64,000 nt of DNA from Zeugodacus cucurbitae (GCF_028554725.1 NC_071670.1:30684001-30748000), one strand, 5' to 3'; positions 43,502 to 54,762 are shown, counted from the stretch's first letter. The notes: generated by a model not told the origin, from the letters alone. Program-made: numbers and translations.

Positions 43502-43990
43502 TACCAGTGATTTGAGTGCTGCTACTCATCAAAAATCGTACAAATTACTGCTGTTTTTGTTATTTATTCTCATATCATTCTCCAATCCTTGTTTTTCTTC
43601 CAGCGCATCCTGTGTAGTGCGGCGGGCCGAAACAGAGAGGAACGGTTATACCCTCGGAGTCAATGCTCCTTCTCCAGTTCCCTGAAGCCTGTCCTTCGCT
43701 TTGCCAGTCCCGCAACACGGACGGACTGGCGCTCGGCGTGGGCACCGCAGCCCTGGACGCTCCTACGTCCAATACACACACCCTGACTAAGGGCCGAAGT
43801 GGCTGTTTACTGCTACACCGAGTGCTAAACACCACAATAGAGCAAGCTCACATTTCCCTTTTTATCTCACCAGCGGAGACTTCATTGCCACAGTTAAAGG
43901 CGCAACTTAGGCAAAATGCAATACATTGACGCACCAACTTCAGCCGCGACACATCCTTACTACGAGAATCGAAGCCCATTGATAAAAAGA

Positions 43991-44445
43991 TCACACTCTT
44001 ACTTTTAAACCTATGTCTGTTTCACGCTTCACCTTTGACCAATGTATTCGGTATAAAGTCCACTACAACAACGAAAATCATTACGCACTCGTATGTACAT
44101 ATATGGGGCGGAAGTAATTCTTCGAATTTAATTTTTACACTCTGGCAACGTATGTATATGTATGTATCTCATAAACTATTAAAACTATGTAACCAAACTT
44201 TCTGGAGTTATTACCTTTGGGCATCTCATTATTTCGTATGAAAATGAAATCGGATTATAAAATAAATCGGAAATTGATGCAGTATAAATGGGATCCGGAA
44301 GTTTTAATTTCATTTTACTCCTTAAATATCTTCGACTTTGGGTATTATAAACACCCATATGGAGACCATCTCCATATCTGAGATAATTAATGTTGATTGG
44401 AAAGACTTCAGAGATTTCTTCGACTTTTAACTCTCCGTCGTCACT
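43991..44445. mobile_element. Fragments of decayed DINE-1-like sequence
   Basis: CAATGTATTCGGTATAAAGTCCACTACAAC (in parts) and ATATGGGGCGGAAGTAATTCTT match 51.39-51.47 kb and resemble Helentron interiors in either orientation. No termini are present. Confidence 0.35.
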
Positions 44446-44452
44446 TAAATTA

Positions 44453-46660
44453 TATATATATATATATTTGGCGTAGGAACCGCTTTAAGCGATTATAGCC
44501 GAATCCACCAGAGCGCGCCACTCATCCCTCCTTTTTGCTTTTTGGCGCCAACTGGAAACACCAAGTGAAGCCAGATCACTTTGCACTTGGTCTTTCCACC
44601 GGAGTGGAGGTCGTCCTCTTTCGCGGCTTCTTCCAGCGGGTACTGCATCGAATACTTTCAGAGATGGAGTGTTTTCTTCCATCCGTACAACATGACCTAG
44701 CCAGCGTAGCCGCTGTCTTTTTATTCGCTGAACTATGTCAATGTCGTCGTATAAATCGTACAGCTCATCGTTCCATCGTCTGCGGTATTCGCCGTTGCCA
44801 ATGTTTAGAGGACCATAAATCTTGCGCAAAACCTTTCTCTCGAAAACCCCAAGAGTCGTCTCATCGGATGTTGTCATCGTCCACGCTTCAGCGCCATACA
44901 TCAGGACGGGAATAATGAGCGACTTATAGAGTTTGATTTTGGTTCGTCGAGAGATGACTTTACTTTTCAATTGCCTACTCAGTCCAAAGGAGCACCTGTT
45001 GGCAAGAGTGATTCTGCGTTGGATTTCAAGGCTGACATTGTTGGTGTTGTTAATGCTGGTTCCCAGATAAACGAAATTATCTACAACTTCAAAGTTATGA
45101 CTGTCAACAGTGACGTGGGAGCCAAGACGCGAGTGCGCTGACTGTTTGTTTGATGACAGGAGATATTTCGTCTTGTCCTCATTCACCACCAGACCCATAC
45201 GCTTCGTTTCTTTATCTAGTCTGGAAAACGCAGAACAAACGGCGCGGTGTTGCTTCCGATGATATCAATATCATCGGCATACGCCAGGAGCTGTACACTC
45301 TTGTAGAAGATTGTACCTTCTCTATTTAGCTCTGCAGCTCGTATTATTTTTTCCAGCGATAGATTGAAGAAGTCGCACGATAGTGAGTCACCCTGTCTGA
45401 AGCCTCGTTTGGTATCAAACGGCTCGGAGAGGTCCTTCCCGATCCTGACGGAGCTTTTGAAGTATTCCCTCCATAATCCCAGTATGCTCTGGACATCCGT
45501 TACCAGATTACCTCCTCGGTCCCTACATGATAATGCTCCGGTCTTGAAACCTTCTGTAAATCGCTTCATCGTTTCATAAAATTTTCGAGCATTACCCATA
45601 TCGGCCAGCTTTTCAAGCTTTTCATACTCACGCATTTCGGCCTGTTTCTTTTTACGTCTGCAAATGCGTCTCGCTTCCCTCTTCAGTTCTCGATATCTGT
45701 CCCACCCCGAACGTGTTGTGGTCGATCGCAACGTTGCGAGGTAGGCAGTCTGTTTTTCCTCCACTGCGGAACGACAGACAATTCTCATCGTACCAACTGG
45801 TTTTTTGGCGTTGCCGGAGACGAATTGTTTCGGCTGCAGCGGTATGCAATGAGTTTGAGCGTTTGGCGATGAATTTTCCGACTGTTGTGCCAAAGACACC
45901 TTCTTTACCCACCCTGGCGTTAAAATCGCCAAGCACGATTTTGACATCGTGGCGATGGCAGCGCTCATAGGTGCATTCTAGGCGCTCATAGCATCTTTGG
46001 TCACATCGTCCTTCTCTTCCGTTGGGGCGTGGGCGCAAATCAGCGATATGTTGAAGAACCTCGCTTTGATGCGGATTGTGGCAAGACGTTCATCCACCGG
46101 GGTGAATGCCAGGAGTCGGCGAAGTAGTCTCTCTCCCACCACAAATTCAACACGAAATTTACGCTCCTTTATATGGCCGCTGTAGTAGATGTCACAATGA
46201 CCCACCTTCTTCCGTCCTTGTACCGTCCATCGCACTTCTTGGACGGCGGTGATGTCAGCCTTTAGTTGTATGAGGACATCAACCAGCTGGGCAGAGGCAC
46301 CTTCCCAATTAAGGGTCCGGACATTCCAGGTGCATGCCTTTAAATCATTATCATTAAAACGTTTGCAGGGGTCGTCATCAAAAGGGCGGTGTCTCATCCG
46401 AGGCTCTGTGTTTGTTTTCATTGGGGAGATTTTTTTATGCGGTGGTCCCAAGCCCTACGCACAACCGCAGAAGCGGGTTCGCCTTCTAACTTTAGATCGC
46501 CTCCAAACTGATGTCTGTTAGCTACCCAGGGGATACTTGGTCTAAAACCGGAAGTCGTGAGCTGCTTGAGTCATATGCAAATGAATCGTTCCTGGCCACT
46601 CCCAAATGAATGGCAATCAGAAACTTTCCTCACTTGCGTGAACTTCTTCATATGACCCCA
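44453..46660 (-). mobile_element. RTE LINE copy D, structurally full length, internally deleted
   Basis: Both ends are present: the 5' leader ends at ATGGGGTCATATGAAGAAG (complement at about 46640-46660), and the 3' end is CTACGCCAAATATATATA. A 7-bp duplication TAAATTA flanks it (44446-44452 and 46661-46667). Its tail is a TA repeat, unlike the AAG tails of copies A and C. Confidence 0.82.
44485..46451 (-). pseudogene. RTE LINE endonuclease-reverse transcriptase, copy D
   Basis: From the right: a 157-codon frame (46451-45978) carries NDNDLKACTWNVRTLNWEGA, ADITAVQEVRWTVQGRKKVG and LICAHAPTEEKDD. It continues frameshifted with VKIVLGDFNARVGKEGVFGT (46038-45652) and then a jump that loses the rest of the endonuclease. 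The next frame (45968-45216) has KREARRICRRKKKQAE and ILGLWREYF, then jumps directly to KSSVRIGKDLSEPFDTKRGF, deleting the fingers and the first catalytic Asp, followed by FRQGDSLSC and LAYADDIDIIG. The final frame (45198-44485, 237 codons) is an intact C-terminus from MGLVVNEDKTKYLL to RLRWLGHVVRM and GRPPLRWKDQVQSDL. Inactive. Confidence 0.85.
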
Positions 46661-46667
46661 TAAATTA

Positions 46668-46922
46668 AATAAAATTGGGAAGCCGGGATGGCCGATACAC
46701 ACATATATAAGCCAAACCGATAACAGCACACACGAGAACACCACACTGGACATACAATTTCTATACTAGAGGAATCGACGAACGAACATTCTGTTCTGAA
46801 TCCAATAGCAATCAGAGACTTTCGATTCATATCTACCGAACAGCAGACATCCCAGACGGCCCGATTTTTTCTGAATTTACATAAATTTTAGGCAAATTAT
46901 TTGTATCTAATCTTTTCTATAT
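46668..46922. repeat. LTR-like repeat, copy 1
   Basis: CACTGGACATACAATTT, GGAATCGACGAACGAACATTC and TTTCGATTCATATCTACCGA closely match 51.99-52.14 kb. The upstream sequence here includes ATATATAAGCC, a TATA-like element. A solo or partial LTR is the likeliest explanation. Confidence 0.4.
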
Positions 46923-47514
46923 TTATACTCTCGCAACAAAAGTTGCTAATAGTTTTGTTCACGTAACGGTTATTTGTAAGTCATAAAACTAAACTAGTTA
47001 GATATAGGGTTATATATGTATATCAAAATGATCAGGGTGACGAGACGAATCCTCCGTCCCTCCGTGCAACTGATAACTTGAGTAAAAATTGAGGTATCAT
47101 GACGAAACTTGGTACACATGTTCTTTGGGATCGTGAGAGGGTTTCTTACGAAAATGGGCGAAATCGGACCAATGCCACGCCCACAAAATGGCGAAAACCG
47201 AAAACATATAAAGCGTCATAACTAAGCCATAAATAAAGTTATAAAAGTAGAATTTGGTACAAAGGATCGTCCTAGTAAGGGCCATATTTAGATGTAATTT
47301 TTTTGGGGAAGTGAGCGTGGCTCTCGCAAACCAATAAAGCTTTATAAGCCAAACTTTCTGCAGTCGGTTCCCTTACGTACCCCACCACACACCATGAAAA
47401 TAGTTGAAAACGGATAATAACCACGGTTTCAGGGTGTCAAGAAAATATTATGTACCCGATTTCACTGAAATCGGTCGAGTAGTTCTTGAGATATGACACA
47501 GCCACCATTAACCA
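46923..47514 (+). mobile_element. DINE-1-like Helentron, 5' part
   Basis: 5' end TATACTCTCGCAACAAAAGTTGC, then TAGATATAGGGTTATATATG, GATCAGGGTGACGAG, CCCACAAAATGGCGAAAACC and TTTTTTGGGGAAGTGAGCG in plus orientation. The copy switches near 47380-47510 to diverged sequence ending GTAGTTCTTGAGATATGACA. Confidence 0.6.
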
Positions 47515-48496
47515 GATATACACTATGCCTCGAAAAGACCAGTGATAAGGGGATCGACACACCCCACTATAGAAAATCAATTAAATATTATTTTGTATGT
47601 ACCTCTATACATTTTCATATTTATCAACCAATTTTCAATACAATGTACATAAATATACTTTTAATTATACTTTAATTATACTTTTTCTACGCCAATCAGC
47701 CACACATATTCTTAAGTCTCCACACGTGTCTAGGTTGCACATGCTTTAGTAAATATAATGTTAGAAAGAGTTGCTGACAGCAACGTATGTATAAGCAAAA
47801 TGGTAATTTATAGTTCAAGTTATTGTATGTTTTTGTATAAATATATGTTTAGCTCTTTTGAAAAATTCATTAAATGTACTACGTATTACATATCTTTAGT
47901 GTAGCTATATATTTGAATTTCAGAATAAAATGATAAAAATTTAATGGAATAAGTCTGTTTTATCTGTCTGCTAATTAGTATAAAACCGCTAACAAATATT
48001 ATACTTATACAGTTACTTACACTATAATACGTCGCAAAATAAAGTAATAGTGGTACTCATTTAACGTCGGAATAATATAAAAATGGCAAATTGACAATAT
48101 AAGTTAAACGAGCGCTTTGTGGCAATATTGCAATGAGTCTGATATTTTATCATAAAATCTTTGTACTGTTGGTTTCTGAAACAAAATCAGGTAATGTAAA
48201 AAACGCTGTGAATTATCAGTTGATTGTGAATTGCGTAAACTTGCCATGGTTGCAACTGAAAATGGTCTCGCACATTTGCAAGATTGTCGTAAAATAAAAT
48301 ACATGTAAAAATAAACAGCTATTTTGCGATATTGCCATTGCGAGGTTAAGAGAGTACCAGTAATGTCTTTGGAATGGTATGCTATTAAGTTAAATATACT
48401 CGTAATAACTTTACCGATGCTTGAAGTCATGAATTTGATATTTTTATTAATTTATGATTATTTATTATTAGTTATATGTATATATGTATATATATA
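47515..48496 (-). repeat. Unnamed interspersed repeat, copy 3, with captured RTE scrap
   Basis: Begins with about 70 bp (ACCAGATATACACTATGCCTC and AGTGATAAGGGGATCGACACACCCCA, in pieces) that resemble the RTE segment encoding TDQIFTMRQILEKTREKRIDTHH. It continues with GTACCTCTATACATTTTCAT, CGCCAATCAGCCACACAT and AATAAGTCTGTTTTATCTGTC, all shared with copy 4 at 55.4-56.1 kb and, in complement, with copies 1 and 2. Confidence 0.55.
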
Positions 48497-48756
48497 AAGA
48501 AGTTGTCAAAATTATTTACACATCGGACGTATTTTACATGTTTCACACAAAAAGCTTTCGCTTGTTGTTGTCGCAGGGTAACAATATGCTATGTTGTTGT
48601 AAACCTTGATCTATTCCTGAGCGAAAGAAGTCAGTTTGGCTAGATTAGCTAGAAATATGGCGGAGATATAAGCAAATGAACTGAAGACTCGCAGTAGTCA
48701 AAAGTATTTACACACAACATGAAATGGATTATCCTGTTCGTTTTTAATGATAATTT

Positions 48757-49980
48757 TCATACTCTCGCAACAAAGTTGCTAGCAACAAAGTTGCTAAGAG
48801 AGTATTATAGTTTTGTTCACATAACGGTTGTTTGTAACACCCAAAACTAAACGAGTTAGATATAGGGTTATATATACCAAAGTGATCAGGGTGAAAAGTG
48901 GAGTTCAAATCCGAATGTCTGTCTGTCCGTCCGTCCGCCTGTGCAAGCTGTAACTTGAGTAAAAATTAAGATATCTTAATGAAACTTGGAACACTTATTT
49001 CTTGGCACCATAGGAAGGTTGCTTTCGAAAATGAGCAAAATCGGACCACTGCCACGCCCACAAAATGGCGAAAACCGAAAACACATAAAGTGCCATAACT
49101 AAGCCATAAATAAAGCTATGGAAATAAAATTTGGTATGAAGGATCCTACTATGAAGGGGCATATTTGGATGTAATTTTTTTGGGGAGGTGGGCGTGGCCC
49201 CGCCCCCTACTAAGTTTTTTGTACATATCTCGCAAACCAATAGAGCTATATAAACCAAACTCTCTGCAGTCGTTTTTTTAGCCAATTCCTAATACAATCC
49301 AAAAATGAAAGAAATCGGATAATAACCACGCCCACCTCCCATACAAAAGTTAGGTTGAAAATTACTAAAAGTGGGTTAACTCACTAACGAAAAACGTCAA
49401 AAACACTAAATTTCACATAAGAAATGGCAGATGAAAGCTGCACTCAGATTTTTTTACAAAATGGAAAATGGGCGTGGCGTCGCCCACTTATGGGTCAAAA
49501 ACCATATCTCAGGAACTACTCGACCGATTTCAATGAAACTTGGTTTGTATTAGTTTGCTTACATTCCAATGATATGTTGTGAAAATAGGCCAAATCGCTT
49601 CACAACCACGCCTACTTCCCATATACCAGAACTTTGAAGACGATCTGAATCGGTTACTTTACAATATATAAAGTAAGCACTAGTGAAGATATCGGTGCAG
49701 AAGAACTTTGCACAAATACTATGTTTATAGTGTGGCAGCTCCATTCTAAAAATCGCCGAAATCGGGCCATAGGTTTTTAAGGCCCATATATCGAACACGA
49801 GGACCTCGGTGCTTCTAACCTAATATTATGGTTTCCAACTTTCAATGGACTTTATACAATATATATGACGAATATGTGGGTCAAATTGCGTATTATATAA
49901 TATAAATAAAGTTAAATAAATAAATTCCGAGAATATAAAATGTTCGGTTACACCCGAACTTAGCCTTTCCTTACTTGTTT
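48757..49980 (+). mobile_element. DINE-1-like Helentron, complete reference copy
   Basis: The most complete copy in the window, about 1.2 kb. The 5' stem-loop is CATACTCTCGCAACAAAGTTGC ... AAGAGAGTAT with an extra 12-bp duplication AGCAACAAAGTTGCT. GTCTGTCTGTCCGTCCGTCCG lies at about 48917-48937 and GCAAGCTGTAACTTGAG follows. The 3' end is the hairpin TTCGGTTACACCCGAA, then TTAGCCTTTCCTTACTTGTT. It sits inside a Tc1 element, proving mobility after that element arrived. Confidence 0.8.
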
Positions 49981-49984
49981 TAAT

Positions 49985-50990
49985 TTTAATGTTTAGTCTA
50001 AGTTACTATTCTAAGGCGATAAATTCATAATTGGCTACATTACCATTGGCATCAATAACAGCCTGTTTTATGGTCCGAATTGATTGAACACAATTGCGCG
50101 CTAAGTTAACAGTTAATTTAGACCAAATGTCGGTAATTTCGGAGTTTTCGGTTGTTATATCAATTGCCCTCTGATATTTAACGAAAGACCAAACATTTTG
50201 ACTAAAGTTTTGGTCAGGGCTGTGCGGAGGTCAACTTGATTTGCTTCATTTACAACTTTTGTAGGTAAAGATCCTTTATGAAATGGAGCATTATCCTGTT
50301 GTAAAATGTAGTCATTAGTTGGAAAAGGCCGACGGACCTCTACAATGCCATGGTCATGTGAATATAGGATGATTTAGGGTCCCTAATAGGTACCAAATCT
50401 CCAAAACAGAAGTAAGGAAATTTTCCCCAAAAAATCATAATGTCACTCCCGACACTATTTAGCGTCTAAACTGCATTATTCTTCTTCTCACGTGGTAAAT
50501 GCATAAAGCATTTACTAAAGAAGCCCTGGAACTAAAATTCAGCATTATTTGCCCACGACAAGCTCCAGAATCTAATTTAAGGCAAATGACTGGCATATCG
50601 TTTTTATTTTCGATTTTTTTTGCGAAATGTTAGGTATTAATGTCTACTTTTTTTAATGTGCTGAGCAGTGTAGCATCATTTACTGTTCGTGCAATATGCT
50701 GATTGGAAGCTGGTGCAATATTAAGAGGTCTAATTTTGGGATTTTGTATGATAGTTCCTACTAATCTTCTGCATTCTCTTTGAGTTATCACAGGTTTCTG
50801 ACCAGTTGTCTTTAAATTATCCTTGTAATTGTTCGTGTCATTCTTTTTAATAAAATTATAAACAGTATTCCTTAAAATTCTACAAATTTTTGTTAACTCC
50901 GAAACCAAAATAACAGTCTTAAACTGAGTAACAATCTCCGATCTAGTTATAATCCTTTATTCCATTGGTTTCGGCATTTTATTTACCACA
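49985..50990 (-). pseudogene. Tc1-family 2 transposase pseudogene, copy 1
   Basis: On the minus strand the gene starts near 50980 (MPKPME then a stop) and runs through a helix-turn-helix reading (KICRILRNTVYNFIKKNDTN, open frame 50908-50630), then VITQRECRRLVGTIIQNPKI. After numerous stops it reaches a C-terminal block PPHSPDQNFSQNVWSFVKYQ. There the usual catalytic Glu of SPDLNPIENxW is replaced by Gln. It ends ANYEFIALE. Dead by stops and by loss of the third catalytic residue. Confidence 0.68.
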
Positions 50991-51313
50991 TTTTATATTT
51001 TAAGTCTTTGTTAGTTAGTTATGAATGCAATAGAAGCCAATCACTACTCTTGCTCAAACCAAATCCAAGGATAAAGGCTAAATCGCCGTGTGTAAATACT
51101 TTTGACTACTGCGAGTCTTCAGTTCATTTGCTTATATCTCCGCCATATTTCTAGCTATTCTAGCCAAACTGACTTCATTCGCTCATGAATAGATCATGGT
51201 TTACAACAACATAGCATTTTGTTACCCTGCGACAACAACAACAACAACCGAAAGCTTTTTCTGTGAAACTTGTAAAAAAACGTTCGATGTGTAAATAGTT
51301 TTGACTACCTCTG

Positions 51314-51596
51314 TATATATGTTATACATTATACTTATAATAGTAAATATATTTCTCTGGATTTGATAAAAAAATGGAAGTTTATTCATAACCAATTATT
51401 CGGTATCAAGTCCACTACAACCACGAAAATCTGTACATACTCGTATTGTATATGGGGCGGAAGTAATTCTTAAACTATCCTTTTTGCCAATAGTTGATAA
51501 ACCGTAACATGAATCGATAAAAAACCGCAAACTAAATCACAAATAATAAATTACTACAAGCAAAAAAAAAATAACATAAAGGGTCGACCCACATGA
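51314..51596. other. Decayed Helentron-like scrap and AT-rich spacer
   Basis: TTCGGTATCAAGTCCACTACAAC and GTATATGGGGCGGAAGTAATTC (in parts) match 44.04-44.12 kb. Nothing else was recognised. Confidence 0.35.
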
Positions 51597-52140
51597 TCAC
51601 TATCTCATGCCACACCACGTGGCAACAATGCTTTTAACAATATATTACACATGTAAATAACCTCTTCTATAAATAAATATGGGTGTCTATGCGCCAACTG
51701 CACCAAAGCTAAATATGTATGCTTCCGCATCCCACGCTGCTGCATCGCAATATTAGCCCCGAAACGGGACAACACCCTGCTCCAAACAACCGCGGGGGTA
51801 GCAGACGTCCCAAACGACAGCAACAGCGAAGGCCGATAACCTCTCCGGAGAACTACCGTTCGTGCCAACATCACAACGTTACACGGCGGCACCGGACTAG
51901 CCCACAATCCCGTCATCCAACTGATCTCAGCAACGTGGTAGCCACACTGCAACAACTCCAGGGGTTACTAGTTTAAATATTTGCCTAGGGGGCCGCACTG
52001 GACATATAATTTATATACAAAAGGAATCGACGAACGAACATTCTTCATACCAATAGCAATAAGACACGCTCGATTCATATCTACCGATCAGCAGATTTTT
52101 TCCGAATTCACATAAATTTTAAAAAATTATTTTTATCTAA
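51597..52140 (+). mobile_element. LTR-retrotransposon 3' remnant (tentative)
   Basis: An 85-codon frame (51719-51976) rich in Pro, Arg and Gln ends in LSNVVATLQQLQGLLV. A G-rich run (CCTAGGGGGGCCGC) that could be a polypurine tract follows, then sequence shared with 46668-46922 that could be the LTR. The flanking 51600-51720 region has TATA-like sequence. No reverse transcriptase or integrase remains, so the class is uncertain. Confidence 0.35.
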
Positions 52141-52142
52141 TA

Positions 52143-53775
52143 CAGAAGTAGTCAAATTATTTACACATCGGACGTTTTTCTACAAGTTTCACACAAAAAG
52201 CTTTCGTTTGTTGTTGTTGTTGTTGCAGGGTAACAAAATGCTATGTTGTTGTAAACCTTGATCTATTCCTGAGCGAATGAAGTCAGTTTGGCTGGAATAG
52301 CTAGAAATATGGCGGAGATATAAGCAAATGAACTACAGGCTCCCAGTAGTCAAAAGTATTTACACATTTTTTTTTTTGCGTCAAAAGTATTTACACACGG
52401 CGATTTAGCCTTTATCCTTGGATTTGGTTTAAGCAAGAGTAGTAATTGTATTCTATTGCATTCATAACAACCTAATTCAGCCTTAAAATATAAAAATTGG
52501 TAAATAAAATGACGAAAACAAAGGAATTATCGATTATAACTAGATTGGAGACTGTTACTAAGTTTAAAACTAGGGTTTCGGCTTCTGAGTTAGTAAAACT
52601 TTATAGAATTTGATGGAATACTGTTTATAATGTTATTAAAAAGAAGGACACGGAATATTACACGGTCAATTTAAAATAACTGGGTGCAAACCTGTGATAA
52701 CTCAAAGAGAATGCAGAAGATTAGTATGAACTGTCACACAAAATCCCACAATTAGTCCTGTTAATATTGCAGCAGCATCAAATCAGCATATTGCATGAAC
52801 AATCAATGATGCTACACTGCTCAGGACCTTAAAAAAGTTAACATAAATGCCTACGTTATGCATAAAGTTGACCACTTCCGAAATCATGAAAGTTTTATTT
52901 CCGAAACCAAAAAAACGATATGACTCTCATTTGGCTTAAAATGCATCCTAAAGTCTGTCGTAGGCAGATAGGGCAAAATTTTAGTTCCAGGGCTTCTTTA
53001 GTAAACGCTTTATGCATTTACTACGTGAAAAGAAGAATAATGCATTTTTGACGCTAAATAAAGTCGGGAGTGATATTATGATTTTTTTAAATTTTTTTGG
53101 AAATTTTCCTTACTTCTGTTTTGATAATTTGGTACTAATTTAGGGACCCTAAATCATCCGGATATATCAGAATTCACATGACCATGCCATTGTAGTGGTC
53201 CGTCGGCCTTTTCCAACTATTGACTACATTTTACAACAGGACAATGCTCCATTTCATGAAGGATCTTTACCTACACAAGTTTTAAATGAAGTAAATCAAG
53301 TTGACTTCCGCACAGCCCTGACCAAAACTTTATTCAAAATGTTTGGTCTTTCGTTAAATATCAGAGGACAATTGATACAATAACCGAAAACGCCGAAATT
53401 ACCGACATTTGGTCTAAATTTACTGTATTAGCGCACAATTGTGTTGAATAAATTCGGACCATAAAGCAGGCTGTTATTGATGCCAATGTTAATGTAACCA
53501 ATTATGAATTTATCGCCTTAGAATAGGAACTTATACTGAACATTAAAATTTTAAAGTTATCATTAAATAAGAACAGGATAATAGTGTGTATAGTGTTGTG
53601 TGTAAATACTTTTGACTACTGCGAGTCTTCAGTTCATTTGCCTATTTCTCCGCCATATTTCAAGCTATTCTTGCCAAACCGACTTCATTCGTTCGGGAAT
53701 AGATCAATTTATGACCCTGCGACAACAATAACAACAGGCGAATGCTTTTTGTGTGAAACTTGTAAAAAAACGCGA
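52143..53775 (+). mobile_element. Tc1-like element (family 2, copy 2)
   Basis: Left inverted repeat 52143-52365 begins CAGAAGTAGTCAAATTATTT after a TA and matches the ends at 48497 and 51313. The right repeat (53590-53775) shares GTAAATACTTTTGACTACTG and CTGCGACAACAATAACAACA but loses its outer 40 bp after CTTGTAAAAAAACG. Element length is about 1.6 kb. Confidence 0.72.
52509..53526 (+). pseudogene. Tc1-family 2 transposase pseudogene, copy 2
   Basis: Starts MTKTKELSIITRLETVTKFK at 52509, followed by a helix-turn-helix reading with a stop (KLYRI, stop, WNTVYNVIKK). Stops and shifts interrupt most of the middle. A later frame (53195-53383) contains VRRPFPTIDYILQQDNAPFH, holding the second catalytic Asp in QQDNAPFH. 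The region of the third catalytic residue is shifted and altered. The product ends in a reading like ANVNVTNYEFIALE, matching copy 1. Non-functional. Confidence 0.68.
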
Positions 53776-54196
53776 AAATGTTTCACCTCTAAATTTACAA
53801 ACTATTTATGTGAATTGAGTGACGTACCAGTACAATATATCTGGTGGTACAGGGCGTATGATAAACATTATAAAAGTGAGAGTGTAATATTATGGGATAT
53901 TATATGTATATGAATTCGATATAATGAATAATCTCATATACAGTCCTTTAGTAAAGAAACGAAGATTTCTATATGCTTGAAGGAAATGGAACATTGTACA
54001 TGCAAGTGTTATGCATCACAACAAAATAATCATAAATGTGACTACGTCTTATCATTCATTTTTAAAGAAACAGAAGTAAATCTTTATACGGAGAATAAAC
54101 TTTCAAGAGCAAACACCAATGTGCACAAAATGATACCTGAATGCCAGAGTGATTCAGCTGCCAGTATTCATTAGGATTACAATACTTTTATATACA
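53776..54196. other. Unassigned stretch
   Basis: Short open frames (53584-53913 and 53977-54174) have no recognisable domain; the first begins inside the Tc1 inverted repeat and is a chance frame. Confidence 0.3.
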
Positions 54197-54762
54197 GTAT
54201 ACTCTCGAAAAGTAAATCGATTGGTATTTTGGGTAATTTACTTTTTCGAATAATTTACTTTTCCAAATATATACATAAATTATCTGTTTTTATAATATTA
54301 AATGCATATTTAAACTTAAAAAATTCATTAATTTATTTGCTTCAATAAAACATATGGATTTACATGAAAAACATATTTACATTTACATACATACATATGT
54401 ATTTACTATGAAGAGAAAAAATCTTGAATATTCTTTTGTTTTTTTCTTTTGCAATATATTTTCTGACCATTTTTGTACGACAATTCAAAAAGTCTGACAT
54501 CTGATTTGCATCGTTTTCATTTTTAAACCAGTGGATCAAGTAGGAGAGTTTATTTACTAAAAAGACGCGATAAACAAGAGAGTAAGTGTTTTTGCAACAT
54601 CGTAAAAAACGCTGCTTGCTTCGTTTCGAATTTTTTATCACCCTCTCTGAAAAGTAAATTAAAAAATTTACTTTTTCGAGGCGCATGTGTAATCTTAAAG
54701 GTGATTAACTTTTCCGCGATTATTTACTTTCTGGGAATTTACTTTTCGAGAGTATACGGTAC
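54197..54762 (-). mobile_element. Pogo/Tigger-like element with AGTAAATT motif ends
   Basis: The ends are TATACTCTCGAAAAGTAAAT on the left and TTTACTTTTCGAGAGTATA on the right, exact complements over about 19 bp. The motif ATTTACTTTTTCGA recurs several times at each end. A 108-codon minus-strand frame (54360-54686) has RTKMVRKYIAKEKNKRIFKIF near its end and may be a transposase scrap, but no catalytic motif was recognised. Confidence 0.55.

Larger units (their letters stand above)
41380..43990 (-). mobile_element. LOA/R1-type LINE, decayed, with 5' region
   Basis: A minus-strand LINE retaining pieces in order from right to left: GC-rich 5' region (43520-43990), ORF1 start (43241-43501), Gag-type zinc knuckle and endonuclease start (42425-42835), linker (41845-42045) and reverse-transcriptase end (about 41400-41830). 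Much of the endonuclease and the first part of the reverse transcriptase are deleted. It abuts the Helentron end at about 41375. Confidence 0.65.
48497..51313 (-). mobile_element. Tc1-like element (family 2, copy 1), interrupted by a Helentron
   Basis: Long inverted repeats of about 220-240 bp form the ends (48497-48715 and 51075-51313), sharing AGTCAAAATTATTTACACATC-type tips, GCTTTCG...TTGTTGTTGT, GTAAACCTTGATCTATTC and ATATGGCGGAGATATAAGC. Without the 1.2-kb Helentron inside (48757-49980) the element is about 1.6 kb, the usual Tc1 size. TA follows the right end. Confidence 0.75.

Noticed and set aside
43589..43929. GC-rich plus-strand frames at 43.6-43.9 kb as a host gene
   Set aside because: They are antisense to the 5' region of the LOA/R1-type LINE and show no domain or splice support.
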